A stretch of DNA of 60,599 bases, taken from the NCBI GenBank assembly GCA_910577525.1, contig CAJTLI010000016.1, positions 1-60,599 on the forward strand, given 5' to 3'. Below the pieces are notes generated by a model. The model was given only the letters and a program-made list of their open reading frames with translations, was not told the origin of the DNA and did no database searches. Both the position numbers and the translations under genes were made by a program. This document shows positions 49,751-57,631 of the stretch, piece after piece. This DNA is from an uncultured Oscillospiraceae bacterium. Its GTDB lineage: Bacteria > Bacillota > Clostridia > Oscillospirales > Oscillospiraceae. Within the stretch, counting starts at the first letter, position 1. Each line of letters opens with the position of its first letter.

Positions 49751-49930
49751 TAAAAACCTGCACAAACATGCAGGTGGGTCGCCTCCGCTTGGCTTTACCG
49801 CTCCCAACGTCCAGAGTCCTTCGAAGAGGGCCGGGAGGTCTGCGAACCGCCGCGCGAGGGGGGCGTCCCGTTTTAAAAATGTGGGTTTTAACAGGGCAGG
49901 ATCACGTAGTTAGAACCCGGCAGGGGTATT
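49751..49930 (-). ncRNA. ssrS: Probable 6S RNA (ssrS)
   Basis: No ORF fits this 180-nt stretch, but it has transcript-like structure: on the minus strand TAGAAT (49925-49930 region) stands before GCCGGGTTCTAAC, a long partly paired rod with CCTGCCCTGTTAAAACCC / AAAACGGGACGCC, the segment GGGAGCGGTAAAGCCAAGCG, GGAGGCGACCCACC, and a terminator hairpin CCTGCA / TGCAGG with five T. This pattern and the position ahead of a housekeeping foldase gene recall clostridial 6S RNAs, which trap sigma-A RNA polymerase in stationary phase. It is not an exact call; another structured RNA is possible. Confidence 0.5.
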
Positions 49931-49938
49931 CTATTTTG

Positions 49939-50547
49939 TCAATAGGGCATGACGGGCGGCTTGCTTTTGGTGGAGTTTACGTAGTTGAGAACGGCCAGCA
50001 CCCCCATGGCCAGGGAGGCGATGAAGATCAGGTAGAAGCCGGGGCCGTTTTTCACCACCACGGAGATGCCCGACTCCGCCAGGGAGGAGGTGGTGCTGAT
50101 GATCTCAAAAATGCACAGCAGGAAGTTGATGATGCCCAGAACCATGGCGGGCAGGCGCTGGCTCAGGAAGGTGCACACCACCGCGCCGATGGTCAGGATA
50201 ATGAAGAAGATGCCGTCCCGCATGCCCTCGCCGTCTCCAAGAAGCAGGGAGATGGACTCGGAATAGCCCCACAGGCTGACCGTAACATAGGGCAGCAGGG
50301 TGGAGATAATCACCAGGATGCCGGCGATCAGGATGCCCATATTGAAGATGGCCTCGTTGGAGGACAGGCCCCCGCTGGCCGCCGGCGGGAAGTTCGCCCC
50401 AAAGCCGGAGCCGTAGGGGGGCGGCGTGGGCCCGCCTCCGGGGGTGCCGGGGGCTCCGGGAGCTGAATCGATTTTCGCGCCGCACTTGTTGCAGAAGGCG
50501 GCGTTGTCGTCCAGCACGGAACCGCAGTTTCGACAGAATTTACTCAA
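49939..50547 (-). CDS. Zinc-ribbon membrane protein of unknown function
   Basis: 202 aa. A zinc ribbon (FCRNCGS ... FCNKCGAK, residues 4-24) precedes a Pro/Gly linker (about 28-55) and four predicted transmembrane helices (for example MGILIAGILVIISTLLPYV and GIFFIILTIGAVVCTFLS). Such zinc ribbon/TM proteins are common in Clostridia but lack a known activity. The start is TTG at 50547 with GGAGAGAG 5 nt upstream, because the ribbon begins at once. Its stop is only about 10 nt before the ncRNA promoter, so the ncRNA -10 overlaps its 3' end. It probably shares a transcript with the DUF1292 gene. Confidence 0.7.
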   Translation of the reverse strand: MSKFCRNCGSVLDDNAAFCNKCGAKIDSAPGAPGTPGGGPTPPPYGSGFGANFPPAASGGLSSNEAIFNMGILIAGILVIISTLLPYVTVSLWGYSESISLLLGDGEGMRDGIFFIILTIGAVVCTFLSQRLPAMVLGIINFLLCIFEIISTTSSLAESGISVVVKNGPGFYLIFIASLAMGVLAVLNYVNSTKSKPPVMPY

Positions 50548-50600
50548 TGCTCTCTCTCCGTTTCTCTCTAAACTTTGGCGGGCACAGGCCGCGGGCGCCG

Positions 50601-50882
50601 TCACTCCTCCTCTTCGTCCTCGAACAGCTCCTCCATAAAGCGCTCGTACACGGCGTGGAGCTCCTCCTCGTCGTCGATGTCGGCCAGAAGAGACTCCCCG
50701 TCCTGCTCAATCACCTTGAGCAGAATCAGCCCGAAGTCCTCGTCGTCCTCGTCCATATCGGCGGGGACAAAGGCCATGTACTCCTGTCCGCTGTATTCCA
50801 GGGTGCCCAGATGTTCCAGCTCAAATTCATTTCCCTCGTCATCGGTGACCGACACAAAATCAGGACCGTACTCCTCGCTCAT
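50601..50882 (-). CDS. DUF1292 protein (YrzB-like)
   Basis: 93 aa, very acidic, ending FEDEEEEE. Matches DUF1292: FVSVTDDEGNEFELEHLGTLEYSGQEYMAFVP and DFGLILLKVIEQDGESLLADI. In Firmicutes this family usually sits beside ruvX/yrrK or in core housekeeping loci; the function is unknown. ATG at 50882 with AAAGGAGGG 6 nt upstream. The gene lies 53 nt before the zinc-ribbon gene. Confidence 0.85.
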   Translation of the reverse strand: MSEEYGPDFVSVTDDEGNEFELEHLGTLEYSGQEYMAFVPADMDEDDEDFGLILLKVIEQDGESLLADIDDEEELHAVYERFMEELFEDEEEE

Positions 50883-50998
50883 GGCCGTGGCCCTCCTTTC
50901 GCGGCAAAGCCCGCCGCTTACAGTCCATATTGTAACGGGTCGCGGCCAAAATTGCAAGAGGATTTGTGAAATTTTTATAGTCCCGGTCCGCCGAAGCG

Positions 50999-51035
50999 AA
51001 AAAAAGAGCCCGGCCCCCCTTCCCGGGGGCCGGGC
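50999..51035 (-). terminator. Terminator after lysC
   Basis: GCCCGGCCCCC / GGGGGCCGGGC stem, then TCTTTTTTTT on the minus strand, 16 nt past the stop. Confidence 0.85.
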
Positions 51036-51050
51036 CCATCCGGCGGCGGC

Positions 51051-52277
51051 TTACTGCGCGCCGTTGAACTCGTCGTAGAACCGGTTGTGGATGACCTGCA
51101 CCGCCCGGTCCGCGTCGCTGATATGGACCAGCACCGACACCTTGATCTCGCTGGTGGAGATCATGTTGATGTTGATGCCCGCGCTGAACAGAGCCTCGAA
51201 CATGGCGGCGGCCACGCCGGGGTTGTTGATCATGCCCGCGCCCACGATGGACACCTTGGCGATGTTGTCGGACACGTCGATATGGTCGAACCGGATGCTG
51301 TCCCGGTTGTCCTCCAGCAGCTTCTGGGCCAGCTCCATGTCGCCCTTGGCCACGGTGAAGCTGATGTCCTTGGTGTCGCTGCGGCCGATGGACTGGAGGA
51401 TGATGTCCACGTTCACGTTGTTCTTGGCCAGCAGGGAGAAAATCTTATAGGCGATGCCCGGGGTGTCCTCCAGGCCCACCAGGGCCAGGCGGGCGATGTT
51501 CTTGTCCTTGGCGACGCCGCTGATGTGGGATTTTTCCATGGTCTTGACGACCTCCTTCACTTTTGTACCGGGCTTGCCGGAGAAGCTGGAGAGCACCTCC
51601 AGGTTCACGTTGTACCGCTTGGCCATCTCCACCGAGCGGTTGTGGAGCACCTGGGCCCCCAGGGTGGCCAGCTCCAGCATCTCGTCGTAGGTGATCTCGT
51701 CCAGCTTGCGGGCGGTGGGCACCAGCCGGGGGTCGGCGGTGTACACCCCGTCCACGTCGGTGAAAATCTGGCACAGGTCGGCGCCCAGCGCCGCCGCGAT
51801 GGCCACCGCCGAGGTGTCCGACCCGCCCCGGCCCAGGGTGGTGATGTCGTCATACTTGTTTAGCCCCTGGAACCCGGTGACAATGACGATGCGCCGCTTA
51901 TCCAGCTCGGCCCGGATGCGCTCCCCCTGCACCCGTTTGATGCGGGCGTTGCCGTAGCCGGAGTTGGTGCGGAAGCCCGCCTGCCAGCCGGTGAGGGAGA
52001 CCACCGGGAAGCCCATGCCCTCGATGGCCATGGCGCACAGGGCGCAGGAAATCTGCTCGCCGGTGGACAGCAGCATGTCCAGCTCCCGCTTGGAGGCGGC
52101 GGGGTTGATCTCCGCCGCTTTCTCAATGAGGTCGTCGGTGGTGTCGCCCTGGGCGGACAGCACCGCCACCACGCTGTTTCCCTTCTGATACGTATCGGTG
52201 ATGATGCGGGCCACGTTGCGGATCTTGTCCGCGTCCGCCACGGAGGACCCGCCGAATTTCTGTACGATCAATGCCAT
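51051..52277 (-). CDS. lysC: Aspartate kinase (monofunctional, ACT-regulated)
   Basis: 408 aa. The kinase domain (1-250) has LIVQKFGGSSVADADKI, LSTGEQISCALCAMAI, VTGFQGL, TTLGRGGSDTSAVAIAAALGAD and the DVDGVYTADPR loop. Two ACT domains follow (about 265-330 and 345-405): RLALVGLEDTPGIAYKIFSLLAKNNVNVD and VSIVGAGMINNPGVAAAMFEALFSAGININMISTSEIKVS, so feedback inhibition by lysine and/or threonine is expected. Phosphorylates aspartate, first step to lysine, Met, Thr. The ATG at 52277 is 12 nt from AGAGG; an in-frame ATG at 52289 overlaps the SD. hom lies upstream but has its own terminator region and repeats between. Confidence 0.95.
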   Translation of the reverse strand: MALIVQKFGGSSVADADKIRNVARIITDTYQKGNSVVAVLSAQGDTTDDLIEKAAEINPAASKRELDMLLSTGEQISCALCAMAIEGMGFPVVSLTGWQAGFRTNSGYGNARIKRVQGERIRAELDKRRIVIVTGFQGLNKYDDITTLGRGGSDTSAVAIAAALGADLCQIFTDVDGVYTADPRLVPTARKLDEITYDEMLELATLGAQVLHNRSVEMAKRYNVNLEVLSSFSGKPGTKVKEVVKTMEKSHISGVAKDKNIARLALVGLEDTPGIAYKIFSLLAKNNVNVDIILQSIGRSDTKDISFTVAKGDMELAQKLLEDNRDSIRFDHIDVSDNIAKVSIVGAGMINNPGVAAAMFEALFSAGININMISTSEIKVSVLVHISDADRAVQVIHNRFYDEFNGAQ

Positions 52278-52612
52278 AAATTTTTTCATCCTCTCATGGA
52301 ATTTCCATGCCGTTTGAAATATTCCGGGCACAGGTCCCGGCAATTCATTTTATGCGGCCCGCGCTTCCGGGGCCCCCACAAAGCCGCCCTTTGGCTTTGT
52401 GGGGAAAGGAGGGGCAGCGCAATGAGCGAGCTTTCGGCAAAACCGGAAGCGAGGGATATGGAGTTTGCCCCGACGCTGTCACGCTGCGAAGCGGCCAGGG
52501 CGCTCGGTCGCTTTCGCTCCGACTCGGCCTGGTCTCCGGCCCGCTGCGCGGGCCCGCGCTCGGCCTCGCTCCGCTCCAAGCCCCCTCACTGTCCGCTTCT
52601 CCGCGCTTCTTT
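52278..52612. repeat. Intergenic region with dispersed repeat between hom and lysC
   Basis: 335 bp without a gene. A 12-bp stem (CCCCACAAAGCC / GGCTTTGTGGGG, 52372-52403) could terminate hom or act as a leader for lysC. The stretch 52482-52614 (CACGCTGCGAAGCGGCCAGG ... CTGTCCGCTTCTCCGCGCTTCT) is a longer version of the repeat in the purH-purD gap; the extra middle part contains GC palindromes (GGCCCGCTGCGCGGGCCCGC). The lysC promoter (TTGCCG-16-TATTTC around 52310-52335) is weak. No riboswitch was recognised. Confidence 0.6.
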
Positions 52613-53827
52613 TCAGTCCAATACTCTCAAGGCGTTGGCCACATCCAGCCCCGCCAGCTTTTCCTCCAGCTGGGCCTGGGTGAGCTCCCCCTCGGTCATG
52701 CAGGCGGACCCGGCGCCGCCGCTCTCACGCCGGGCCAGCAGCTTGCACCCCGGCAGCCGGGAGCGCAGCTCCTCCGCCGCGGCCGCCGCCCGGACATACC
52801 AGCGGCTTTTCAGCGCCTCCACGCCGCAGGCGGCGTCCTGTCCTCCCGGCTCCCAGGACAGGTCCCTGCGGTGGCCCATGTTCCGGGCCACGTCGATGAC
52901 GTCCGCCACCACGGCGGAGGCGGTGGGCAGCTTGCCCGCCCCCCGGCCGTAAAACATCACGTCGCCGATGGCGTCCCCCCGGACGGAGATGGCGTTGAAC
53001 ACGTCCTCCACCCCCGCCAGCGGATCGGACTGGTCCACCAGGTGGGGGGCCACATAGGCGCACACCCTGCCCTCTGCCGTACGGATGGCCCGGCCCAGCA
53101 GCTTGATCTTCTTGCCGGCGCTCTCGGCGTAGTCCACGTCGGCCAGAGTCACGCCGGTGATGCCCTGGGTGGGCACCTGATCGGGGCTGATGTGCCGCCC
53201 GAAGGCGATGTCCGCCAGAATGCAGATCTTCCGGCAGGCGTCGTGGCCCTCCACGTCGGCGGCGGGGTCCCGCTCGGCATAGCCGTTGGCCTGGGCCTCC
53301 GCCAGCGCCTCGTCAAAGGTGAGCCCCGCCCGGATCATCCGGGTGAGGATATAGTTGGTGGTGCCGTTCAAAATGCCGTAGATCTCCAGAATCTCGTTGG
53401 CGGCCAGGCACTGGCTCAGGGGCCGGATGATGGGGATGCCGCCCCCCACGCTGGCCTCGAAAAGGTAGCACACGCCCTTCTCCTGGGCCAGCTGGGTCAG
53501 CTCATAGCCCTTTGTGGCCACCAGCTCCTTGTTGGACGTGACCACGCTCTTGCCCGCTTCCAAGGCCCGGCGGGTGAAGTCCAAGGCGATGGCCGCCCCC
53601 CCGATGGTCTCCACCACGATATCCACCTCGGGGTCGTTCTCAATGACGGCAAAGTCCTTCACAAAGCGGTCCGCGAAGGGGCTGTCCGGGAAGTCCCGCA
53701 CGTCCAGGATATACTTCAGCCGGATGAGCCCCCCTGCCTTGCGCCCGATGCTGTTCTCATGGCCGGTGAGCACCTCGGCCACGCCGGAGCCCACAGTGCC
53801 GAAGCCCAAAATCGCCACATTTACCAT
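52613..53827 (-). CDS. hom: Homoserine dehydrogenase
   Basis: 404 aa. The NAD(P) site GFGTVGSGVAEVL is at 8-20; the catalytic domain has VVTSNKELVATKGYEL, FEASVGGGIPII, ILNGTTNYILTRM, EAQANGYAERDPAADVEGHDA with the key Asp/Lys environment (CRKICILADIAFG). Residues 320-404 form a short ACT-like regulatory tail. Reduces aspartate semialdehyde to homoserine for Thr/Met. It has its own promoter with an unusually long leader (about 165 nt). Start ATG 53827, with GGAAGGAAGG 7-15 nt upstream. Together with lysC it belongs to one aspartate-family locus. Confidence 0.95.
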   Translation of the reverse strand: MVNVAILGFGTVGSGVAEVLTGHENSIGRKAGGLIRLKYILDVRDFPDSPFADRFVKDFAVIENDPEVDIVVETIGGAAIALDFTRRALEAGKSVVTSNKELVATKGYELTQLAQEKGVCYLFEASVGGGIPIIRPLSQCLAANEILEIYGILNGTTNYILTRMIRAGLTFDEALAEAQANGYAERDPAADVEGHDACRKICILADIAFGRHISPDQVPTQGITGVTLADVDYAESAGKKIKLLGRAIRTAEGRVCAYVAPHLVDQSDPLAGVEDVFNAISVRGDAIGDVMFYGRGAGKLPTASAVVADVIDVARNMGHRRDLSWEPGGQDAACGVEALKSRWYVRAAAAAEELRSRLPGCKLLARRESGGAGSACMTEGELTQAQLEEKLAGLDVANALRVLD

Positions 53828-53996
53828 TGTACAGTCCTTCCTTCCCTCGCCGGTATCCGGGCGGCCAAACAACCGCCTCCTGCCCGGGCCGTTTCAGCCC
53901 GGAGACCGGAAAAGCCTGCCTCGCCTGACGGAATATTCCCCCGGCCATCCGGCGATCTCGGCTGTGAATACAGGTCCTTATTTTGAATTTCTCTAG

Positions 53997-54025
53997 AATA
54001 TATCACATTTTTTCACGGTTGGCAA
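53997..54025 (-). promoter_or_regulatory. Promoter and long leader of hom
   Basis: TTGCCA and TATATT, 17 bp apart, on the minus strand. The leader (53828-53990) contains GC hairpins such as CCGGGCGGCC / GGAGGCGG (about 53857-53890) and a TGTATTCACAGCCG motif also seen near 29720-29735. A regulatory leader is possible but no class is recognised. Confidence 0.6.
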
Positions 54026-54112
54026 TCGCCAGCCTCCCTGCTTTTTCACCAAACCTTCCCTTCCCCGCGCCCTTTTCTTTAGCGGAATGAAGCAATCGCC
54101 CCGCGCCGGATA

Positions 54113-54146
54113 TAAAAGGCCGCCCGGCGGCTGTGCCGCCGGGCGG
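54113..54146 (-). terminator. Terminator after the PBP gene
   Basis: A 12-bp stem (CCGCCCGGCGGC / GCCGCCGGGCGG), 3-nt loop, then CTTTTAT on the minus strand, 24 nt past the stop. Confidence 0.85.
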
Positions 54147-54169
54147 TCCGGGTCTTGACAGGGTCCGGC

Positions 54170-56989
54170 TCAGGGCCGCAGCCAGTCCGGCATTTCCTCG
54201 TCCCCCGCCGGCACATAGGGCGGTTCGCTCTCCGAGGGGGGCGCCGGCGGCTCCTGGGTGGGCTGAGGCGGCTCCGGCGGCTCTTGGGTGGGCTGGGGGT
54301 CCTGCGTGGGCGGGTTCGGGACATCATAGCTGGGCTCCGGCGGCTCCGGGGTGGACCAGGGCTCATCCGAGGGGGTGGGCTCCGCCGAGGGGTCCACATA
54401 CTCGGTGTGGGTGTGGCAGCTGGGGTCGTCCAGCGTGTCATAGAAGCTGAGCAGGTACTTGGAGTCCCCCACCCGGACGTTGGGGGTGGCCAGCTCCCGC
54501 TGGAAGTCCACCATGCAGATGGTTTTCACGCTCTCCTCCGGGCAGAACTCCCCCGCCTTATGGTAGAGGCCGGTGGGCTCCCCGTTGCCGTCCAGGATGG
54601 GGCTGTCCACGCACACGTCCACCTTCACATGGCACACGCAGGCCTCCGCGGGGGCGTCCCCGGCGAACAGCCGGAAGGTCTGGACCCGGCTGCCCCGGGG
54701 GTCCAGCTCGCACTCGGGGGTGGCCCGGTTGCCGCAGTCAAGGCAGATCCGGTAGGTATCCATGGCCTCCGGCACGTTGAAGGGGGCGTTCTCCTTGCCC
54801 TCATGGAGCTGGGCCATCACCTTCTGCCACATGGGCAGCGAGGGGTTGACCAGATTGTTGTTGACCGCCTCGTTAGTGGGATATCCCGTCCACACCGCGG
54901 CGGTGTAGTAATTGGTGTAGCCGCAGAACCAGTAGTCAAAGGCGTCGCTGGTGGTGCCCGTCTTGCCGGCCACGGTCTGCCCGGAGATGCGGGCGTTGAC
55001 GGCGGTGCCGGAGGTGACGGCGTTGGTCAGCATGGAGTTGATATAATAGGCGGTGGTGGCCTTGATGACGGGGTCGCTGACAGGATGATTGTCCACCACC
55101 ACGCTGCCGTTGGCGTCCTTGATCTCCAGCAGGGTGGACGCCTTGGTGAACATGCCGTTGCGGGGGAAGGTGGCGAAGGCCGCCGCCATCTCAAAGGTGG
55201 ACACGCCCCGGGTCAGGCCGCCCATGGACAGCGGGCTGCGGTTCATGTCCGACTGGACGTTCCCCGCGGCGTCCTCCAGATAGGACACCAGGGAGGTGAT
55301 CCCATACCGGCTCTCCAGGAATTCATAGGACGCCTCCGGCGTGACCATATCCAGCACCCGCACGGCCACGGTGTTCAGCGACTGGGTCACGCCGTACAGC
55401 ACGGTGGTCAGCCCCCGGTAGTTGGGCCAGACGTTGACGGGCCAGGCCCTCCCGTTGAGCTCCAGCGGGTTGTCGTCGATGACGGTGGCCGGGGTGATGA
55501 GGCCCATCTCAATGGCGGGGGAGTAGACGGACAGGGGCTTAATGGAGGAGCCGGGCTGGCGCTTGGTCATCACCGGCGTGTTCCAGCCCCGGTCCACGGT
55601 CTTCTCCTGGGTGCTGCCCATGGCCACCACCATGCCGGTGGAGTTGTCCACGATGGAGATGGCGGAGATCAGCCGCTGCCCCGTGCGGAGAGACACCTGG
55701 TCCAGATTGGCCCGGTTGTTGTACACGTTGTCCACCGCCCCCTGGACCTCGGGGTCGTAGGCGCACACGATGGACAGGCCGCCGCTGAGCACCATATCTT
55801 CGCACATGTCGTAGCTCAGGCCGGTCTTCTCCTTCAGCTTCTGGATGGACTCGTTGATCACCGCCTCCACATACCAGGAGTACCTGGTGGAGCGGGTGCC
55901 GGCGGTCTCGCCCTCCCCTTCGCCCTCCTCCGGGTCCTGGGGCTCGTCGCGCCGGTCCCAGCCGAACACCAGGGGCTGGGCAATGGCGGCGTCCCGCTCC
56001 GCCTCGGTGATATAGGCCCCGTCGGGGGAGATGTCGGGCTTGGCCATCTCCCGCAGGATGATCTCCTGCCGGGCCTTATTGTATTCCCGGTTGGTCCAGA
56101 GCACGCCGTCGTCGAAATTCTTCCCGCCGCAGCTCTCGCACGCGGCGGGCTTCTCGTTCAAATAGTAGTCCTTGCAGTCCCGGCAGGTGTAGCGCATCAC
56201 CTCCACCGTGCCGTAGGGCGCGTACAGACCCGGATTGTTGGTGATGCCCGCCAGGCTGGCGCATTCCGCCAGGGTCAGATCGGACACATTCTTGCCGAAA
56301 TAGTATTTGGACGCGGCCTGCACGCCCCGGCAGCCGTTCCCCATCCAGATCTGGTTCATATACAGGGTGAGGATGTCTTTTTTGTCGTAGTTGTTCTCCA
56401 GGTCCAGGGCGGTGAAGATCTCCCAGATCTTCCGGTTGACGGTCACATCGTCGTAATCCGTCACGTTTTTGATCAGCTGCTGGGTGATGGTGGAGCCGCC
56501 CTGGATTCTCCGGCCGGTGAGCATGTAGAGCAGGCCGGCGGCGGTGCGCTTCCAGTCCACGCCGTTGTGGGTGAGAAACCGCTTGTCCTCAATGGCGATA
56601 AAGGCGTTGATCAGGTCCTCCGGGATCTGTTCGTAGGTAATCAGCTCCCGGTTCTCCGTGCCCATCAGGGTCTGAAGCTCCACCAGCTGCCCGGTGTTCT
56701 TGTCCTGGTAATAGATCACCGAGTTCTCATTGAGGCTGTAGGTGGACAGATCCAGATGGGCCTCGGGGAGGACCGCCGTTTTCACGTATATGGCGGCGAA
56801 GCAGACCATGAAGCAGCCGGTGATGACCCCCACCAGCAGCAGGGTTCCGATTCCCTGGAGGATGCGGATGATGACGGTGAGCCAAACAGGACGCCGCCGG
56901 CGCTTGCGCGCCCTGGACCGGGGCGCCTGCCTCTGCCCGCCGGGCTGTTCCCGGCGTTCAGGGGTGCGGTTTTGGTTGATATCTGGCAT
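54170..56989 (-). CDS. Class A penicillin-binding protein (PBP1A type) with zinc-ribbon insert
   Basis: 939 aa. A basic cytoplasmic tail and one transmembrane helix (about 38-64) precede a glycosyltransferase domain (catalytic Glu in AIEDKRFLTHNGVDW, about 134; GGSTITQQLIKN) and a transpeptidase domain: SSIK (Ser about 481), SLN in TQSLNTVAV, and KTGT (about 675). Between the two catalytic domains, about residues 268-295, is an insert TCRDCKDYY ... CESCGGKNF with the spacing of a zinc ribbon, which is unusual for PBPs; a second CLDCG occurs further on. The tail is Pro/Gln/Glu-rich (PPTQDPQPTQEPPEPPQPTQ). Synthesises and crosslinks peptidoglycan. Own promoter and terminator. Confidence 0.9.
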   Translation of the reverse strand: MPDINQNRTPERREQPGGQRQAPRSRARKRRRRPVWLTVIIRILQGIGTLLLVGVITGCFMVCFAAIYVKTAVLPEAHLDLSTYSLNENSVIYYQDKNTGQLVELQTLMGTENRELITYEQIPEDLINAFIAIEDKRFLTHNGVDWKRTAAGLLYMLTGRRIQGGSTITQQLIKNVTDYDDVTVNRKIWEIFTALDLENNYDKKDILTLYMNQIWMGNGCRGVQAASKYYFGKNVSDLTLAECASLAGITNNPGLYAPYGTVEVMRYTCRDCKDYYLNEKPAACESCGGKNFDDGVLWTNREYNKARQEIILREMAKPDISPDGAYITEAERDAAIAQPLVFGWDRRDEPQDPEEGEGEGETAGTRSTRYSWYVEAVINESIQKLKEKTGLSYDMCEDMVLSGGLSIVCAYDPEVQGAVDNVYNNRANLDQVSLRTGQRLISAISIVDNSTGMVVAMGSTQEKTVDRGWNTPVMTKRQPGSSIKPLSVYSPAIEMGLITPATVIDDNPLELNGRAWPVNVWPNYRGLTTVLYGVTQSLNTVAVRVLDMVTPEASYEFLESRYGITSLVSYLEDAAGNVQSDMNRSPLSMGGLTRGVSTFEMAAAFATFPRNGMFTKASTLLEIKDANGSVVVDNHPVSDPVIKATTAYYINSMLTNAVTSGTAVNARISGQTVAGKTGTTSDAFDYWFCGYTNYYTAAVWTGYPTNEAVNNNLVNPSLPMWQKVMAQLHEGKENAPFNVPEAMDTYRICLDCGNRATPECELDPRGSRVQTFRLFAGDAPAEACVCHVKVDVCVDSPILDGNGEPTGLYHKAGEFCPEESVKTICMVDFQRELATPNVRVGDSKYLLSFYDTLDDPSCHTHTEYVDPSAEPTPSDEPWSTPEPPEPSYDVPNPPTQDPQPTQEPPEPPQPTQEPPAPPSESEPPYVPAGDEEMPDWLRP

Positions 56990-57090
56990 GTTGAGATCCC
57001 TCCGATGTGTTCAAGCCATCCCAAATCAAGCCGGGATGTCTGGGTCCCTCTCTCCCGGGCCTTTCAGCCCCGCGCAGCGCGCTGTGTGAT

Positions 57091-57119
57091 ATTATACCAC
57101 GCGGGAACCGGTTTGTCCA
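57091..57119 (-). promoter_or_regulatory. Promoter of the PBP gene
   Basis: Minus-strand TGGACA and a perfect TATAAT with 17-bp spacing, 102 nt upstream of the ATG. Confidence 0.7.
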
Positions 57120-57247
57120 CCCCGGACCGGCGGGAGGCGGGTTTGCCTTCCGCACCGCCCGGGCCCGCGCGGCATAGATTGGAGGGAAACGTCAGGCGGC
57201 GCCCCGGACAGCGGCAGGCGCTGCCGGAACTTGGAGGAGGCTTTCGG

Positions 57248-57571
57248 ATGCCCAGCGTACAATATTTCTTGGGCGGCAACACGCCCTCGGGTTTTTATTC
57301 CCTGTACCACCAGCTGTCCGACCCCGCCCGGATGCGGGCGTTATACATCATCAAAAGCGGGCCGGGAAGCGGCAAGTCCACCCTCATGCGCCGGGTGGAA
57401 CGCCACGCCCAGGCCGCGGGTCTGGAAACGCAGGAGGTCCTCTGCTCCGGCGACCCGGATTCTCTGGACGCGGTGATCCTGCCCCAGCTTGGGGCGGCTG
57501 TTGTGGACGGCACGTCGCCCCAGGGGGTGGTGACGAAAGGACATTACAGGGGCTTTGTTCCTTTTTCTTGA
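57248..57571 (+). pseudogene. Truncated P-loop ATPase (PRK06851-like)
   Basis: A 107-aa frame; intact relatives have about 350-380 aa. It starts VQYFLGGNTPSGFYSLYHQL with Walker A IIKSGPGSGKSTL (about 38-50), and LETQEVLCSGDPDSLDAVIL, PQLGAAVVDGTSPQ. The conserved stretch that follows in relatives (HVVDPKYPGA) is replaced after GVV by unrelated residues GHYRGFVPFS. The last codons and the TGA fall in the A/T-rich dispersed repeat at 57557. No downstream half of the gene is found in the window. It has its own SD (GGAGGAGG). The break coincides with the start of the recombinase region, so it was probably cut by the insertion or rearrangement. Confidence 0.75.
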
Positions 57572-57597
57572 AAGAAAAAGGAACCGAAAAAGAACTT
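57557..57597. repeat. Dispersed TTCTTTTTCTTTCAAGAAAAAG repeat, copy 3
   Basis: GTTCCTTTTTCTTGAAAGAA and the following ACCGAAAAAGAACTT; reverse complement of 14359-14400 with few differences. It lies exactly at the truncation point of the ATPase and 35 nt from the recombinase stop, so may mark the edge of the inserted DNA. Confidence 0.75.
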
Positions 57598-57631
57598 GAA
57601 CCGCGAAACTGCGTTTCGCTTTGGGGGATTC

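Noticed and set aside
49600..49760. Second ncRNA between the foldase promoter and the 6S-like RNA
   Set aside because: The structure is explained by the tandem terminator hairpin and the foldase promoter; no separate promoter is seen.
53828..53996. T-box or lysine riboswitch ahead of hom / lysC
   Set aside because: The T-box core AGGGTGGNACCGCG and the lysine-box core were not seen in either leader.
54155..57571. Very long plus-strand open frame opposite the PBP gene (over 1100 codons)
   Set aside because: It is the antisense of the intact PBP gene in GC-rich DNA, with no SD and low-complexity His/Gly/Val-rich content. Only its last 108 codons (from 57248) are a real gene fragment.
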